The notes beneath the pieces were generated by a model. The model did not search any database. It was given only the letters and a program-made list of their open reading frames with translations, and was not told where the DNA came from. A DNA stretch of 38,769 nt from a virus: positions 1-38,769 of IMG/VR virus record IMGVR_UViG_3300032213_000579; one strand, given 5' to 3'. Shown here piece after piece: positions 20,268 to 29,050 of this stretch. Every line of letters begins with the position of its first letter. Positions within the stretch are counted from its first letter, which is position 1. The position numbers were made by a program, and so were the translations under genes.

Positions 20268-22456
20268 TGCTCCGCAAGGGCGTTGGTAGAGGAGATTCCA
20301 GAAGACCCTGCACCAAGCCATTTGCTCAACGTCGGGTTCTTGTTAAACATACTGAACAGTTTGACGCGCTCTGAGGCAGGTAGCGTAGCCAGCGCTTCGT
20401 TTGCTGCCTTGCCTGACTGCGATGCCTCAATCAGCACCTTCAGCGTTTTGGCGTTAACCTTGCCCTCCAGTTCAGCCAACACCGCATTTGTGATGGCAAT
20501 CTTCGGGCTAAGGAAATTGGGAACGCGTTTGCCCATAAGATTGGCGCGCAAAACATCGGACGCGGCTGTAGCACCGGCCTTCATTTTCTCGCCAACCATT
20601 GTGCGAGTTTTGATGCCCTCAACAACCTTTTGCAGCGGCCCTAACTGACCTTGCAGTTCCTGAACAATATCGTAGCTGCCGGGGCCAAGAATGCTTTCCA
20701 CGGTTTCAGGGTCATTGCCCTCAACCAACTTGCGGAACTGAGCGGGTGACGACTCATAAAGGCTAAGTGCCTTGCCAAGCAGTTCTTTGCGCTCAATGTC
20801 CTTCATGCCTTCGGCGTAGGTGCGCGTATAGTCGCGCCAGCCCTTGCCGCCAGCCTTCTCAATTGCGCTATCAATAAGCGGATTGACTTCGGCAATCACT
20901 TGCGCGGCGGCGCGCTTTTTAGACGCAGGGTCAAGCGAACCCAGCAAGTTATCCACGGCAGACGAAACGCCGTATTTACGAATGGCGTACAAGGCTTCGG
21001 GAGTAATGTCGCCGTGCTGGTTAGTCCAGTCGGTCAGCATTTTTTCAACGCGAGTCAAGACAGCAGCGGCATTTTCGTTAAGTGCGCCGCTTGGCGTAGC
21101 CAATTTGGCACGGATGCCCTGTAATACAGTGTCAGGACGTAACGGCTCAAGTCCAGCAGCCTTTAGGCTAGCAAGACGGGTTTCTGCTTCACGACGGGTT
21201 TCACCGGCTTCTAACGACTGACCAGCACGTTGACCGGCAACCTGCTCTGCGCGCTGGGCTAGTTCGCCTGGGTAAGTCGCGCCAACAGGCGGAATTGGCA
21301 TACCGGCAGGGCGACCAGCGCCCGTGCTAGAAGTCCAGTTACGCGCCCATTCAGTAGCGCGGTCAGATGCCGCCGTAAACCGACGCACGTCTTCAACAGC
21401 AGCCGTAGATTCACGACTTGCTGTTGCGGCTTGGCCTTGCAAAGCGCGACCGCGAGTGCCGCCAATACCCGCTTGTTCTAGCGCACGTTCGCGCATGGGA
21501 CGAGTGACTTCATCTAGCGCGTCCTTGGTGCGCTCACGCACGGTACGGGCTTCCGTTTGCGTAGCACCACCTGCTGCGCGTTGCAGTGCTGCGGCCTCAT
21601 CTGCCTGCGCGCGTTGTGCTGCATAGAATGCCGTATTGGCAGGGTCCTTTGCTTCGCCAATTCTTAATGCAGCAAGGTACGTTGGGTTTCCTGCATCTGC
21701 CGCCGCCGTGCTAGCCAGTGCATTCGGATTGGCAGCATTGGCGGCTTGGATGCCAGGCAAGTAATCGCCTGCTGCCTGCCGCAAAATGTTGCCCGCATTT
21801 GCTTTGCCAAGGTTGCCGGTAAACGCATCCCAAGCCCAACTGCCCGCTTTCCCGGCTTGCCCCGCCACTGCGCCGCCCAAAGGCATTGCACCGCCAAGAG
21901 CCGCGCCAAACGCAGCGTCTTCTGGGTTTATTAACCCAGCAGCGGCTCCGCCAGTAGTTACACCAGCCGCTATTCGTGTCGGCAGATTGCCTACAGTTTT
22001 GCCACCAAACCCAGCAGTTTCCAAGGCGGGTGCAAACCTAGCCAACACGGGAACGGCGCGTGCGCCAGTAGCAAGTGCAGGGCCAACACCCATCGTTCCC
22101 GCAATGGCAGGCGCGGCGCGACCAGCAATGTACGCACGCGATTCAACGTCGGGGTTTAGCATATTTTGAATGCCCTCCCGAATGTCAGCACGGCGGTCGT
22201 AATTCTCGCCAAGCACTTTGTTGGCAAGCCAGTCGGCGGGGGACAACAGCGTTGCGCCAATGTCACCAAAAGTCTGCAAGGCGCCGCCAACCAAAGAATG
22301 TGTGTCCTTGGTAAAAATGTCTTTGCGTGCAGGCGCAGACGGCGCAGTTGCAGCGGCAGGAGTTGAGCCTAAGTCTGCCGCAATCTCATCAATCTGGTCT
22401 TCGGTTAACGCCGCTTCGGTCTTTATGCGCTTGCCATTGATGGTGTATGTAGGCAC
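20264..22456 (-). CDS. Large internal virion/DNA-ejection protein (730 aa)
   Basis: This is a long, Ala/Gly-rich protein. It begins with an MPTYTINGKRIKTEAALTED head, then hydrophobic Ala/Gly segments at about 110-215 (AGRAAPAIAGTMGVGPALAT, GGAAAGLINPEDAAFGAALG) and long helices and coiled regions (LQRAAGGATQTEARTVRERT, ERALEQAGIGGTRGRALQGQ). This layout and its place before the lysis genes match the biggest ejection protein of P22-like phages, which enters the host envelope to form a DNA conduit. Start GTG 22454-22456. Confidence 0.75.
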   Translation of the reverse strand: MPTYTINGKRIKTEAALTEDQIDEIAADLGSTPAAATAPSAPARKDIFTKDTHSLVGGALQTFGDIGATLLSPADWLANKVLGENYDRRADIREGIQNMLNPDVESRAYIAGRAAPAIAGTMGVGPALATGARAVPVLARFAPALETAGFGGKTVGNLPTRIAAGVTTGGAAAGLINPEDAAFGAALGGAMPLGGAVAGQAGKAGSWAWDAFTGNLGKANAGNILRQAAGDYLPGIQAANAANPNALASTAAADAGNPTYLAALRIGEAKDPANTAFYAAQRAQADEAAALQRAAGGATQTEARTVRERTKDALDEVTRPMRERALEQAGIGGTRGRALQGQAATASRESTAAVEDVRRFTAASDRATEWARNWTSSTGAGRPAGMPIPPVGATYPGELAQRAEQVAGQRAGQSLEAGETRREAETRLASLKAAGLEPLRPDTVLQGIRAKLATPSGALNENAAAVLTRVEKMLTDWTNQHGDITPEALYAIRKYGVSSAVDNLLGSLDPASKKRAAAQVIAEVNPLIDSAIEKAGGKGWRDYTRTYAEGMKDIERKELLGKALSLYESSPAQFRKLVEGNDPETVESILGPGSYDIVQELQGQLGPLQKVVEGIKTRTMVGEKMKAGATAASDVLRANLMGKRVPNFLSPKIAITNAVLAELEGKVNAKTLKVLIEASQSGKAANEALATLPASERVKLFSMFNKNPTLSKWLGAGSSGISSTNALAEQ

Positions 22457-22458
22457 GA

Positions 22459-23649
22459 CTACTCCCCTTCAACGGTGTACGCTACGCCACTTTTAGTTTT
22501 GCGCGGACCAGCAGCCGTAGGTGCAGCAGGCGCAGCCCCGCCGCCAGCCGCTGTCTTCATGCGGTTCATAAGGTCATTCCAAGCAGCCAAACGAACGCCG
22601 GTTGGCAGCAAAGAGTTTCCAATGTCGCCAACGGCTTGCAACATAAACTCGCGGTCGGCGTTGGACACGCCTGCACCCAGTTTGCCGCCAAGCAAGTCCA
22701 GCACCAACTTAGACGACCTAGAAGCCAACTGACCGATTGCTTCCTGACCCGAAGTTGTAATGTTAAATGCGCCAGCAGTCTTTGCTACGGCAGTTTGCAA
22801 CAAGCCGCCAGTAGACTTGGGAATCAGCTTAGATACCGTATCAGAGCCAGTCTTGGGGTCATAGCCTGCCGACGTAAGGAACGCCTGCGCTGCTGCTGCC
22901 GAAGTAGCCGCCGGACCTTTGCCAGCGTTTTCTTCGCCCCGCTTTTTAGCTTCTGCAAGTTGCCGCTGAAGGTCAGGGTTGATGCTGGATTCGTAAGCCG
23001 CTTGCGCTCGTCTTTCAGTTGCTTGGTTAACTTCAAGATTTCCCCGTGCCACGCCAAGCTGACCGGTTTGATAAGCCGCCGTTGCTTGGTCACGCGCTTG
23101 CGTAGCGGCTAATGTTGCTTCTTCATTTTGCTGCTTTAGCTGCTGCTCGGCGGTAAGCGCCCTCTGATGCAAATTAACAACATAATTAGCATCAAAATGT
23201 GGAGGCAGTTCTGATACGTCATAACCCATAGCAGCAGCTTGACGCACATTAGCTTGATAACTAGTTTCGTCTTTTGCAGCGCCAATAAGGCCGCCCATAG
23301 TCTGCAAATGACTAATCATTAACTCATTGTTAGTTTTTGCCGCATCAGCCCTAGCCTTGTCTGTAGTTGCTTGCTTGCTGCGAAATTCTTCTTGACGCAG
23401 TGCATCCGCTTGCTGCGACGCTTGCAGTTCGGGGGCAATATCTACGCCACCTATTTGATTGGCAAACTCATAGTTGGTAAGCCCAGTCTTGGGGTTGTAA
23501 CTTTGAGCAAGCGCATTACGCACGGATTGCTGACGCGCAAGGGCGTTCTGCTTGGCCTGACGTTCTAGTCCTTGCTCTCGCGGAGCAAACACAGAATCGG
23601 TGTCCAGAAACATCTGGTAGCCGTTGTTGTTAATTTGTTCTAAAGGCAT
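22459..23649 (-). CDS. Second ejection-type internal virion protein (396 aa)
   Basis: From ATG 23649 (MPLEQINNNGYQMFLDTDSV) the protein is Gln/Ala-rich and largely helical, with long coiled-coil stretches (ERQAKQNALARQQSVRNALA, LTAEQQLKQQNEEATLAATQ). A more ordered C-terminal region holds GGLLQTAVAKTAGAFNITTS and VSNADREFMLQAVGDIGNSL. The C-terminal part resembles the NADREFMxxAVGD element seen in phage internal proteins. It lies between two other ejection-type genes and is probably packaged in the head. Confidence 0.72.
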   Translation of the reverse strand: MPLEQINNNGYQMFLDTDSVFAPREQGLERQAKQNALARQQSVRNALAQSYNPKTGLTNYEFANQIGGVDIAPELQASQQADALRQEEFRSKQATTDKARADAAKTNNELMISHLQTMGGLIGAAKDETSYQANVRQAAAMGYDVSELPPHFDANYVVNLHQRALTAEQQLKQQNEEATLAATQARDQATAAYQTGQLGVARGNLEVNQATERRAQAAYESSINPDLQRQLAEAKKRGEENAGKGPAATSAAAAQAFLTSAGYDPKTGSDTVSKLIPKSTGGLLQTAVAKTAGAFNITTSGQEAIGQLASRSSKLVLDLLGGKLGAGVSNADREFMLQAVGDIGNSLLPTGVRLAAWNDLMNRMKTAAGGGAAPAAPTAAGPRKTKSGVAYTVEGE

Positions 23650-23659
23650 GGTTGTGGCC

Positions 23660-24433
23660 TCAGTATTTAATGCCGGGAGTGCCGACGGGCGGAGCGTAAG
23701 GGCCGGGACCGTAGCCAGCACCACTGTAGTCACCCGGAGACTTATTGAAACCGCCAAGCAAGTCAGTTCCCATGCTGGTCAAGCTGCCAATCATGGCGTT
23801 GCTAGCGTTGGCAATTGGTTGGTACTGCGATGCACGCGCTTCAGCGGCCTTGACAATATTCTGCCCACCGCCAGTCGCATAAAACTGCGACGCCTGACCA
23901 AGTTGATTAGCCGCTTGGCGACCAACACCCTGCTGCCCAGACAACATATCGTAACGCAGGCCACGATTTTGGTTATAGCGGTTGTAGGCATTAGAATATT
24001 CAGCCGACGCTTGTTTGCCAGCAAAGTCGCTAGCGGCTTTCAGGGCAGCACCGGAAATAAGCCCGCCGCGTGCCGCTGCCTGACGGTCAAGTCCCTTCAG
24101 CCCTTCCTGCAAGCGGAAAGCGTAGCCGGGGTCTGCTTGATAGTCCGACATCGTAAAATCGCGCAGCATATTGCCGTAGCCTTGAGAGGCGGCATCGCCG
24201 GACAATCCCATCTGCCGCATGAGTTCGGCGTTGCTCAGGTTGCCTGCCTGCAAGTACGGGTTTTGCAGGGCAACCTGCTTGTCGTACATCTCCTTTTGGA
24301 GAGCAAGCGACTTTTCCTGCCCAGCAGCTAGCGTTTCAGCAGTTTTCTTTGCCGCTTTCTTGAGGTTCTTTTTTTGCAGGATGGCGCTACCGCCCTTTAC
24401 GGCGGCGACTGCTGCGGTTATCGGGTCAGGCAT
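23660..24433 (-). CDS. P22 gp7-like ejection protein (257 aa)
   Basis: After a small hydrophobic start (MPDPITAAVAAVKGGSAILQ) and a lysine-rich helix, the protein has the family pattern of phage DNA-transfer proteins: QNPYLQAGNLSNAELMRQMG, SDYQADPGYAFRLQEGLKGL, DRQAAARGGLISGAALKAAS, NAYNRYNQNRG, and a Gly/Pro-rich tail. The DPGYxFRLxEGxKxLxxxAAARGGLxSG signature is very widespread in tailed phages. ATG 24433 is favoured by AAGGAG seven bases upstream and overlaps the gene before by eight bases. Confidence 0.82.
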   Translation of the reverse strand: MPDPITAAVAAVKGGSAILQKKNLKKAAKKTAETLAAGQEKSLALQKEMYDKQVALQNPYLQAGNLSNAELMRQMGLSGDAASQGYGNMLRDFTMSDYQADPGYAFRLQEGLKGLDRQAAARGGLISGAALKAASDFAGKQASAEYSNAYNRYNQNRGLRYDMLSGQQGVGRQAANQLGQASQFYATGGGQNIVKAAEARASQYQPIANASNAMIGSLTSMGTDLLGGFNKSPGDYSGAGYGPGPYAPPVGTPGIKY

Positions 24434-24872
24434 GGTCAAACTCCTTCAGGTAGTCGGCGTACTTTTCGCCGTACAGCCCCATCACATCGTGTGCAATTTC
24501 AAGTGCTTTGTCGGGGCCGTGACAAAGCGCGACTACCATTAACACAACATCGTAAAACGCAGCACGCCAGACGAAGGAAACCTCGCTGACGGTATAGTCG
24601 TCCTCTGCCACATTCGCCGCCTGCCACTTGAACAGGGCGTTGGCAATAATGGGCGACAGGTGCGGCTCGTTGACCTTGTAGAACGGGTTAGCAGGCATCG
24701 CTACTAGCACCCGCCATACGGTCGTCAGGACGGTGTGCCGCGACACCTCATCGCGGTCGTACAGGTCGTCAAACACCTGTATTACGTCCCACAGGTTCAG
24801 GAGCCACGCAGCGGCATCCGGCGGCAAGTCTAACCGCTCAAAATGCGCCGTCAGTGACTCCCGATGGCTCAC
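24426..24872 (-). CDS. Conserved late protein, helical, unknown (148 aa)
   Basis: The protein is helical with many aromatic residues: LDLPPDAAAWLLNLWDVIQV, FDDLYDRDEVSRHTVLTTVW, SPIIANALFKWQAANVAEDD, YDVVLMVVALCHGPDKALEI. Similar proteins sit beside tail and ejection genes in other phages, but I know of no role. Start GTG 24870-24872, overlapping the TGA of the neighbour (GTGA). Confidence 0.72.
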   Translation of the reverse strand: MSHRESLTAHFERLDLPPDAAAWLLNLWDVIQVFDDLYDRDEVSRHTVLTTVWRVLVAMPANPFYKVNEPHLSPIIANALFKWQAANVAEDDYTVSEVSFVWRAAFYDVVLMVVALCHGPDKALEIAHDVMGLYGEKYADYLKEFDHA

Positions 24873-25204
24873 GTCACTTCCCGCCCACTAGCGCGGATGT
24901 TGATAGCCGAACCCGTACCCGCAAGCGTTGAGATGTACCCGCCGGACTCTAGGTAGTGACCGACAATCTCAGGGAAGGTGTACGTCTCGCCAGCCGCCAG
25001 CGACTTCGTTTTCACGGTCAGGTTCTGGTTGCCGGTGCTGTCGTACTGGGTGACCAAGTTGACAGACAGGGTAGCCGCCGACCCCGAGTAGTTGGTCGCC
25101 GTGAACTTGTCAATGATAGTTTTGACGCCGCCAGCCGTGTATTGCGTAGTCTGAGCAGACTCCGCAATCTTGGACGGTATCAGCACCTTAATCGTGACTG
25201 TCAC
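24869..25204 (-). CDS. Small beta-rich late protein (111 aa)
   Basis: KVLIPSKIAESAQTTQYTAG, FTATNYSGSAATLSVNLVTQ and LAAGETYTFPEIVGHYLESG form an immunoglobulin- or beta-sandwich-like pattern of alternating hydrophobics, common in small virion proteins. It is probably structural and tail-associated. The start is GTG with AGGA six bases upstream. It overlaps the small membrane gene before it. Confidence 0.7.
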   Translation of the reverse strand: MTVTIKVLIPSKIAESAQTTQYTAGGVKTIIDKFTATNYSGSAATLSVNLVTQYDSTGNQNLTVKTKSLAAGETYTFPEIVGHYLESGGYISTLAGTGSAINIRASGREVT

Positions 25205-25338
25205 TTTTTGTCCTGCTTCACAGAGTCAACCGGACGGGAGCCACCGGACTTCTTCATCGTTTCACGTGGAACGTACCAAACGTGGTAGATGCCGTAAACG
25301 ACAAAGCCTGTGACCACTATGATGAACAAAGTTTCCAT
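25201..25338 (-). CDS. Single-pass membrane miniprotein (45 aa)
   Basis: METLFIIVVTGFVVYGIYHV is a membrane segment, followed by a basic tail (PRETMKKSGGSRPVDSVK). AAGGAG stands six bases before ATG 25338, and its TGA overlaps the next GTG, both supporting a true gene. Located between adhesin and tail genes. Function unknown. Confidence 0.72.
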   Translation of the reverse strand: METLFIIVVTGFVVYGIYHVWYVPRETMKKSGGSRPVDSVKQDKK

Positions 25339-25347
25339 GTCCACTCC

Positions 25348-25938
25348 TTAACTGAACACAAACCGGACGCGACCGGCATCACCAGGCAAGCCGTTGGTGG
25401 CTGGCATAACCGGAGGTCCAACCTCACCAGCATCACCGCCGTCACCACCTGCACCTGCCGTCAGCCCACCGTCACCGGAATAACCTGCGCCGCCAGCACC
25501 TGAAGCACCGCTAGCGCCAGTCGCGTTAGTAACCGTGCCGCCAGTAGCCGTACCGCCCGTGCCGTTCGTGCCGGGTGACCCGCCATTGCCACCATTGCCA
25601 GTCATCGTGGTCATGGTGAACGTGCCCGCGTAGGCATTTGACAGACCGCCAGCCCCGCCGTTGGCAATACCCCCGGCACCAACAGTATAAAGAATTGTCT
25701 TCCCGCCCGCACCCGTCACCGTCAGGCTGCTTTTGGAGTACCCGCCAGCGCCGCCGCCACCGCCAAAAGCACCAAAAGCGCCACCCCTGCCGCCGCCACC
25801 GCCACCGCCCCACACCTGTAGGGTGCAAGTCGTGTAGCCGCCGGGGATGGTCAGCGTGCCGGCGCCTGCGGTGCCGTAGTCAAACGTACCGGGCGAGGCG
25901 CTGCTGTTAACCAGCGATGCGGCGAGGATGCCGCTCAT
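25348..25938 (-). CDS. Glycine-rich tail adhesin (196 aa)
   Basis: A short N-terminal part (FDYGTAGAGTLTIPGGYTTC) leads to a beta segment with QVWGGGGGGGRGGAFGAFGG and then polyglycine blocks (GAGGIANGGAGGLSNAYAG, GASGASGAGGAGYSGDGGLT). This composition is typical of phage tail-tip adhesins built as polyglycine-II helix bundles, such as T-even gp38-like proteins. It probably attaches to the end of the fibre encoded immediately upstream, with which it shares an ATGA overlap, and may determine host range. Confidence 0.8.
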   Translation of the reverse strand: MSGILAASLVNSSASPGTFDYGTAGAGTLTIPGGYTTCTLQVWGGGGGGGRGGAFGAFGGGGGAGGYSKSSLTVTGAGGKTILYTVGAGGIANGGAGGLSNAYAGTFTMTTMTGNGGNGGSPGTNGTGGTATGGTVTNATGASGASGAGGAGYSGDGGLTAGAGGDGGDAGEVGPPVMPATNGLPGDAGRVRFVFS

Positions 25939-26726
25939 CAGGTCAGACCCGAACCGGCAATCAGCCAGTTGGTCGTGCCAATCTTGGTCAGGGTCGCCAT
26001 GCCGTTTTGGGCAAGGGTACGGCTGCCGGTCGTGGTGCTGTTAGCCAGCGTCATGGTGTCCGTGGTGATGGCAATGGTCAGCGCCGTGGCGTTGGTGTTG
26101 ACCACCATAAGGGTTGCGCCAATCGGGAAGGCTACCGTGCCGTTGGCGGGGACGGTCAGCGTTAGGGACGCACCGTTCATCAGCACCTGCTTGCCACGGT
26201 CAGAAATCAGCAACTGATAGTTGGCAGTTTTGGCGTTCTGCGGACAGTCGCGCCAGCCAATGTTGTAGGAGTTAGCCGCTTCATCCGTAGCGGACGCCGT
26301 GCCGGTCAGGGATGGGCTGGCTAGGGGGGCGTAGGTAGTCGCCGCCACGGTCGTTGTGAGGCCGTCTGTGATGCCGTAGCCGGAGATGGTAGTGGGCTTG
26401 CCGGTGATAGCCGCCCACGCCACAGCCGTAGCGTCGTTGATGCCCAGCAGGTTGTCCATCGTCCAGATGGTCACGCCAACGGAGGTTTTTAGAACAAGCT
26501 TGTAGGACGTACCGGAGGTCAGCCAGACCTCGCCAGACACCCGCCCAGCGGAGTCCAGCACGATGGGGTTGGCGCTAGGCACCAGCCCTGCCGAGTCCTG
26601 ATAGGTGGTGGCGGGGGTAGTAGTACCGGCTGCGTAGGTGTACAGCAAGCCGCCAGACAGAACCGTGCCGGTGTCGGTAAAGAACTGCCAGCCAGCGCCA
26701 GCAACGGGGGAAAGATTGACGGTCAT
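25938..26726 (-). CDS. Tail fibre protein (262 aa)
   Basis: The N-terminus carries the widespread head-binding-type module GAGWQFFTDTGTVLSGGLLY and TYAAGTTTPATTYQDSAG, followed by NPIVLDSAGRVSGEVWL. A linker (TTVAATTYAPLASPSLTG) joins it to a common fibre C-terminal domain (NYQLLISDRGKQVLMNGASL, VPANGTVAFPIGATLMVVNT, TLTKIGTTNWLIAGSGL). It is likely a trimeric fibre on the tail. Confidence 0.83.
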   Translation of the reverse strand: MTVNLSPVAGAGWQFFTDTGTVLSGGLLYTYAAGTTTPATTYQDSAGLVPSANPIVLDSAGRVSGEVWLTSGTSYKLVLKTSVGVTIWTMDNLLGINDATAVAWAAITGKPTTISGYGITDGLTTTVAATTYAPLASPSLTGTASATDEAANSYNIGWRDCPQNAKTANYQLLISDRGKQVLMNGASLTLTVPANGTVAFPIGATLMVVNTNATALTIAITTDTMTLANSTTTGSRTLAQNGMATLTKIGTTNWLIAGSGLT

Positions 26727-26751
26727 GGTTCACTCCGAAAGGTAACGCGGG

Positions 26752-27525
26752 TCACTTGGCAACCCAGCCAGTATTTGTGCCAGTACCCGACTCTTTGATA
26801 TACAAAGTCGTGCCTGCGCCGCCGCTTTTGTTTAGGTACATATCGCCTGGGTTGCCCGTGACAACGCCGTTAGGGCTGCCGGTGCTAGCAACAATAACCG
26901 CCCCGTTGACGGTCAAAGTGCCGCTGACAATGTTTACGTTGCCAGCAGCAGAAATGCTTAAGTATCGATTGCCGCCAACAAACAAACCTAAAGAAGCAGC
27001 ACCTGAAAAACTGATGACATTGATAGCCAATTCAGGCGTGGCGTTAAAGCCAAAAGAAGCCTGCCAATTGGTAGCATTGGCGTTAAAACGGAGTGCTGAC
27101 CCAGTGCCAGCATAATTCCATGTCCATTCGCCGGTCATGGTGTAGTTGGCGGTCAGGTCAAAAGCTGGTGCTGCGTCTGACCGCATGGCGGTGGTAGCCG
27201 TGCCGTTTACCGCCGTAGACCCAACCTTTGCGGTGGGGTTGGCAAACGTGACCGTTGCGGTGCCAGCGCCGTTGGGGATGACGGGCGGTTGCAGTTCCAA
27301 GTCCTGTAGCGTTTTTGCCATCTCTGCTACGGAGTCAAACGACACGCCGCCTATTTGGCTGACCTGCAAGTCGGCTAGGGAAACGGCACTGCCGCCACCA
27401 CCCGCAATGTTGTAGATGTTGACAAAAAAGCGATACCACTCACGCGACATCAGTCCCGTGCGCTTGTCGATGAAGTCAACACGCGGGGCAGGTATCTGGG
27501 TGACATTAGGCGGGTTCTCAGCCAT
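26752..27525 (-). CDS. Tail fibre or tail-associated protein (257 aa)
   Basis: The N-terminal VDFIDKRTGLMSREWYRFFV and NIYNIAGGGGS is a recurrent phage tail motif. The middle is beta-rich (TATVTFANPTAKVGSTAVNG, ALRFNANATNWQASFGFN). The C-terminal SPNGVVTGNPGDMYLNKSGG with TLYIKESGTGTNTGWVAK is a common fibre end domain. It overlaps the gp10-like gene by eight bases, so it probably attaches at or near that tail hub. Confidence 0.78.
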   Translation of the reverse strand: MAENPPNVTQIPAPRVDFIDKRTGLMSREWYRFFVNIYNIAGGGGSAVSLADLQVSQIGGVSFDSVAEMAKTLQDLELQPPVIPNGAGTATVTFANPTAKVGSTAVNGTATTAMRSDAAPAFDLTANYTMTGEWTWNYAGTGSALRFNANATNWQASFGFNATPELAINVISFSGAASLGLFVGGNRYLSISAAGNVNIVSGTLTVNGAVIVASTGSPNGVVTGNPGDMYLNKSGGAGTTLYIKESGTGTNTGWVAK

Positions 27526-29050
27526 TTGTGCCGCTCAATATGAGTTCAGCGCCCATGATGACCGTCTTAACCGGGTCTGTTGCGGATATTTCGTATACGC
27601 GGTCACGCAACTTCAGCGTCATGCCAAGCCGACGCCAAAACACGCGCTGGCTGTAGCCGCCAATCTTGCCCATAGGCGACCAGTGTTCGTTAGACCAAGT
27701 GTGACCGCCGTCATCCGACCAGCGGAGCATGACCTGTGGGTTTGCGCCTTGCGTAGTTATCAAATCCAGCAGTATCTCGTCGCCGGATTCTGTCAGCAAA
27801 GTAACGCCACTTTCCGTATCAAGGAAAACATAGGCTTCCGCAGATAGCGGGTCAATACCTCGCAATCCAACGCCCGACTCGCAGTCCAGTTGCAGGGCAT
27901 GGTGCGCCGTACGCTTCAGGTCGTTCTGACCCGTAGGCAGCGCACGCCATGACCGTAGCCACTTCTGCGGTTGACCGTCGTCGGCGTACACGGACAGGTC
28001 AAGGACGTATACCTTGCCATTTTCAAAGTCGCCAACGTGCGGGACATTGTTAAACGCTGCTTGGCAGTTGCTGCGATGGCGCAAAAAGTTGCCGGTTGAG
28101 AACCCAGCACGCTCATGCCAAGCGTTGACTGCTACGTCGTAGACCCACGTTTTGCCAGCGGTGGGAAAGGACAGCACATAAAATGCGTGGCCTTCTTGCT
28201 GATAGGTATAAGCAATGGCGTCCGCAATAGTGCTATACGACTGGATGGCGTACTCAATAGCATGAGTAGAAACGCGCTGTCCCGTGTATCCGTTGGCGCG
28301 GTAGACAATTCCCTGTCCGCGAGCGTCAGCACCCAGCCAGAAGACCCCATTGTCCAGCTTGGCAGTCGAGTACGGGGCGATGCAGCCAATTTCATTGAAT
28401 GCACCCTGAATACGGGTCAGCGGGAAGTCTGGCTCACCGGAGTTGTACCAAACTTCAACCGAGTCCGTGCCAAACAGCCACAACTCTCGATACGACACAA
28501 GAAGCGACACCAACCCGTCAGGCGAGCCTTCAGCGGACGCAAAGTCCAGCGGGTCTACCGACAGGCCGTCCAGCAGGGAGGTAATCCACACCGTCTGGCT
28601 GTTGGGCTGGTTGTAGACAAAGTAGCCGTCAAGGTAGCCCACGTTTACCGCCCCGTAAAAGTCAGGGTCGGTAATCTGGGCAAACACGTCGGTGTTGTAG
28701 TTGTAGATGAACCCGTCGGGGTTGCAGGCGATAAACAACTGCGTACCGTTGTCAGCCATGCTCACAGGGCCAGTGCCGGTGACCGTACCCTTTAGGGTAG
28801 CAACATACCCGGAGGTGACTTGGTAGAAGCCAGTGCCCGACACAACGTACAGGTAGCCGCCGTGCGACCACAGTCCACGAATAGGACCGGACCCCACGGT
28901 GGCTACAAGGCGTAGACCGGGGGCGCGGTTTAGGAAGCCGGGTTCCTTACCACCCTCAGGCACGGCTTCCGGAAAGAGATTGACCATGCGGTTGTCGGCG
29001 GCATTAACCGACCGAGCAACATACGCAGCGCCAAGGATGGGGGTCTTCAC
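27518..29050 (-). CDS. P22 gp10-like packaged-DNA stabilisation / tail hub protein (510 aa)
   Basis: The N-terminal SVNAADNRMVNLFPEAVPEG, then KEPGFLNRAPGLRLVATVGS and IRGLWSHGGYLYVVSGTGFY, is the hallmark of the P22 gp10 family. Repeated beta-propeller-like blades follow (GTQLFIACNPDGFIYNY, YRELWLFGTDSVEVWY). Its C-terminal part (GLRGIDPLSAEA, MLRWSDDGGHTWSNEHW) matches the same family. It plugs the portal-gp4 channel after packaging. Start GTG, directly after the gp4-like stop. Confidence 0.92.
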   Translation of the reverse strand: MKTPILGAAYVARSVNAADNRMVNLFPEAVPEGGKEPGFLNRAPGLRLVATVGSGPIRGLWSHGGYLYVVSGTGFYQVTSGYVATLKGTVTGTGPVSMADNGTQLFIACNPDGFIYNYNTDVFAQITDPDFYGAVNVGYLDGYFVYNQPNSQTVWITSLLDGLSVDPLDFASAEGSPDGLVSLLVSYRELWLFGTDSVEVWYNSGEPDFPLTRIQGAFNEIGCIAPYSTAKLDNGVFWLGADARGQGIVYRANGYTGQRVSTHAIEYAIQSYSTIADAIAYTYQQEGHAFYVLSFPTAGKTWVYDVAVNAWHERAGFSTGNFLRHRSNCQAAFNNVPHVGDFENGKVYVLDLSVYADDGQPQKWLRSWRALPTGQNDLKRTAHHALQLDCESGVGLRGIDPLSAEAYVFLDTESGVTLLTESGDEILLDLITTQGANPQVMLRWSDDGGHTWSNEHWSPMGKIGGYSQRVFWRRLGMTLKLRDRVYEISATDPVKTVIMGAELILSGTNG

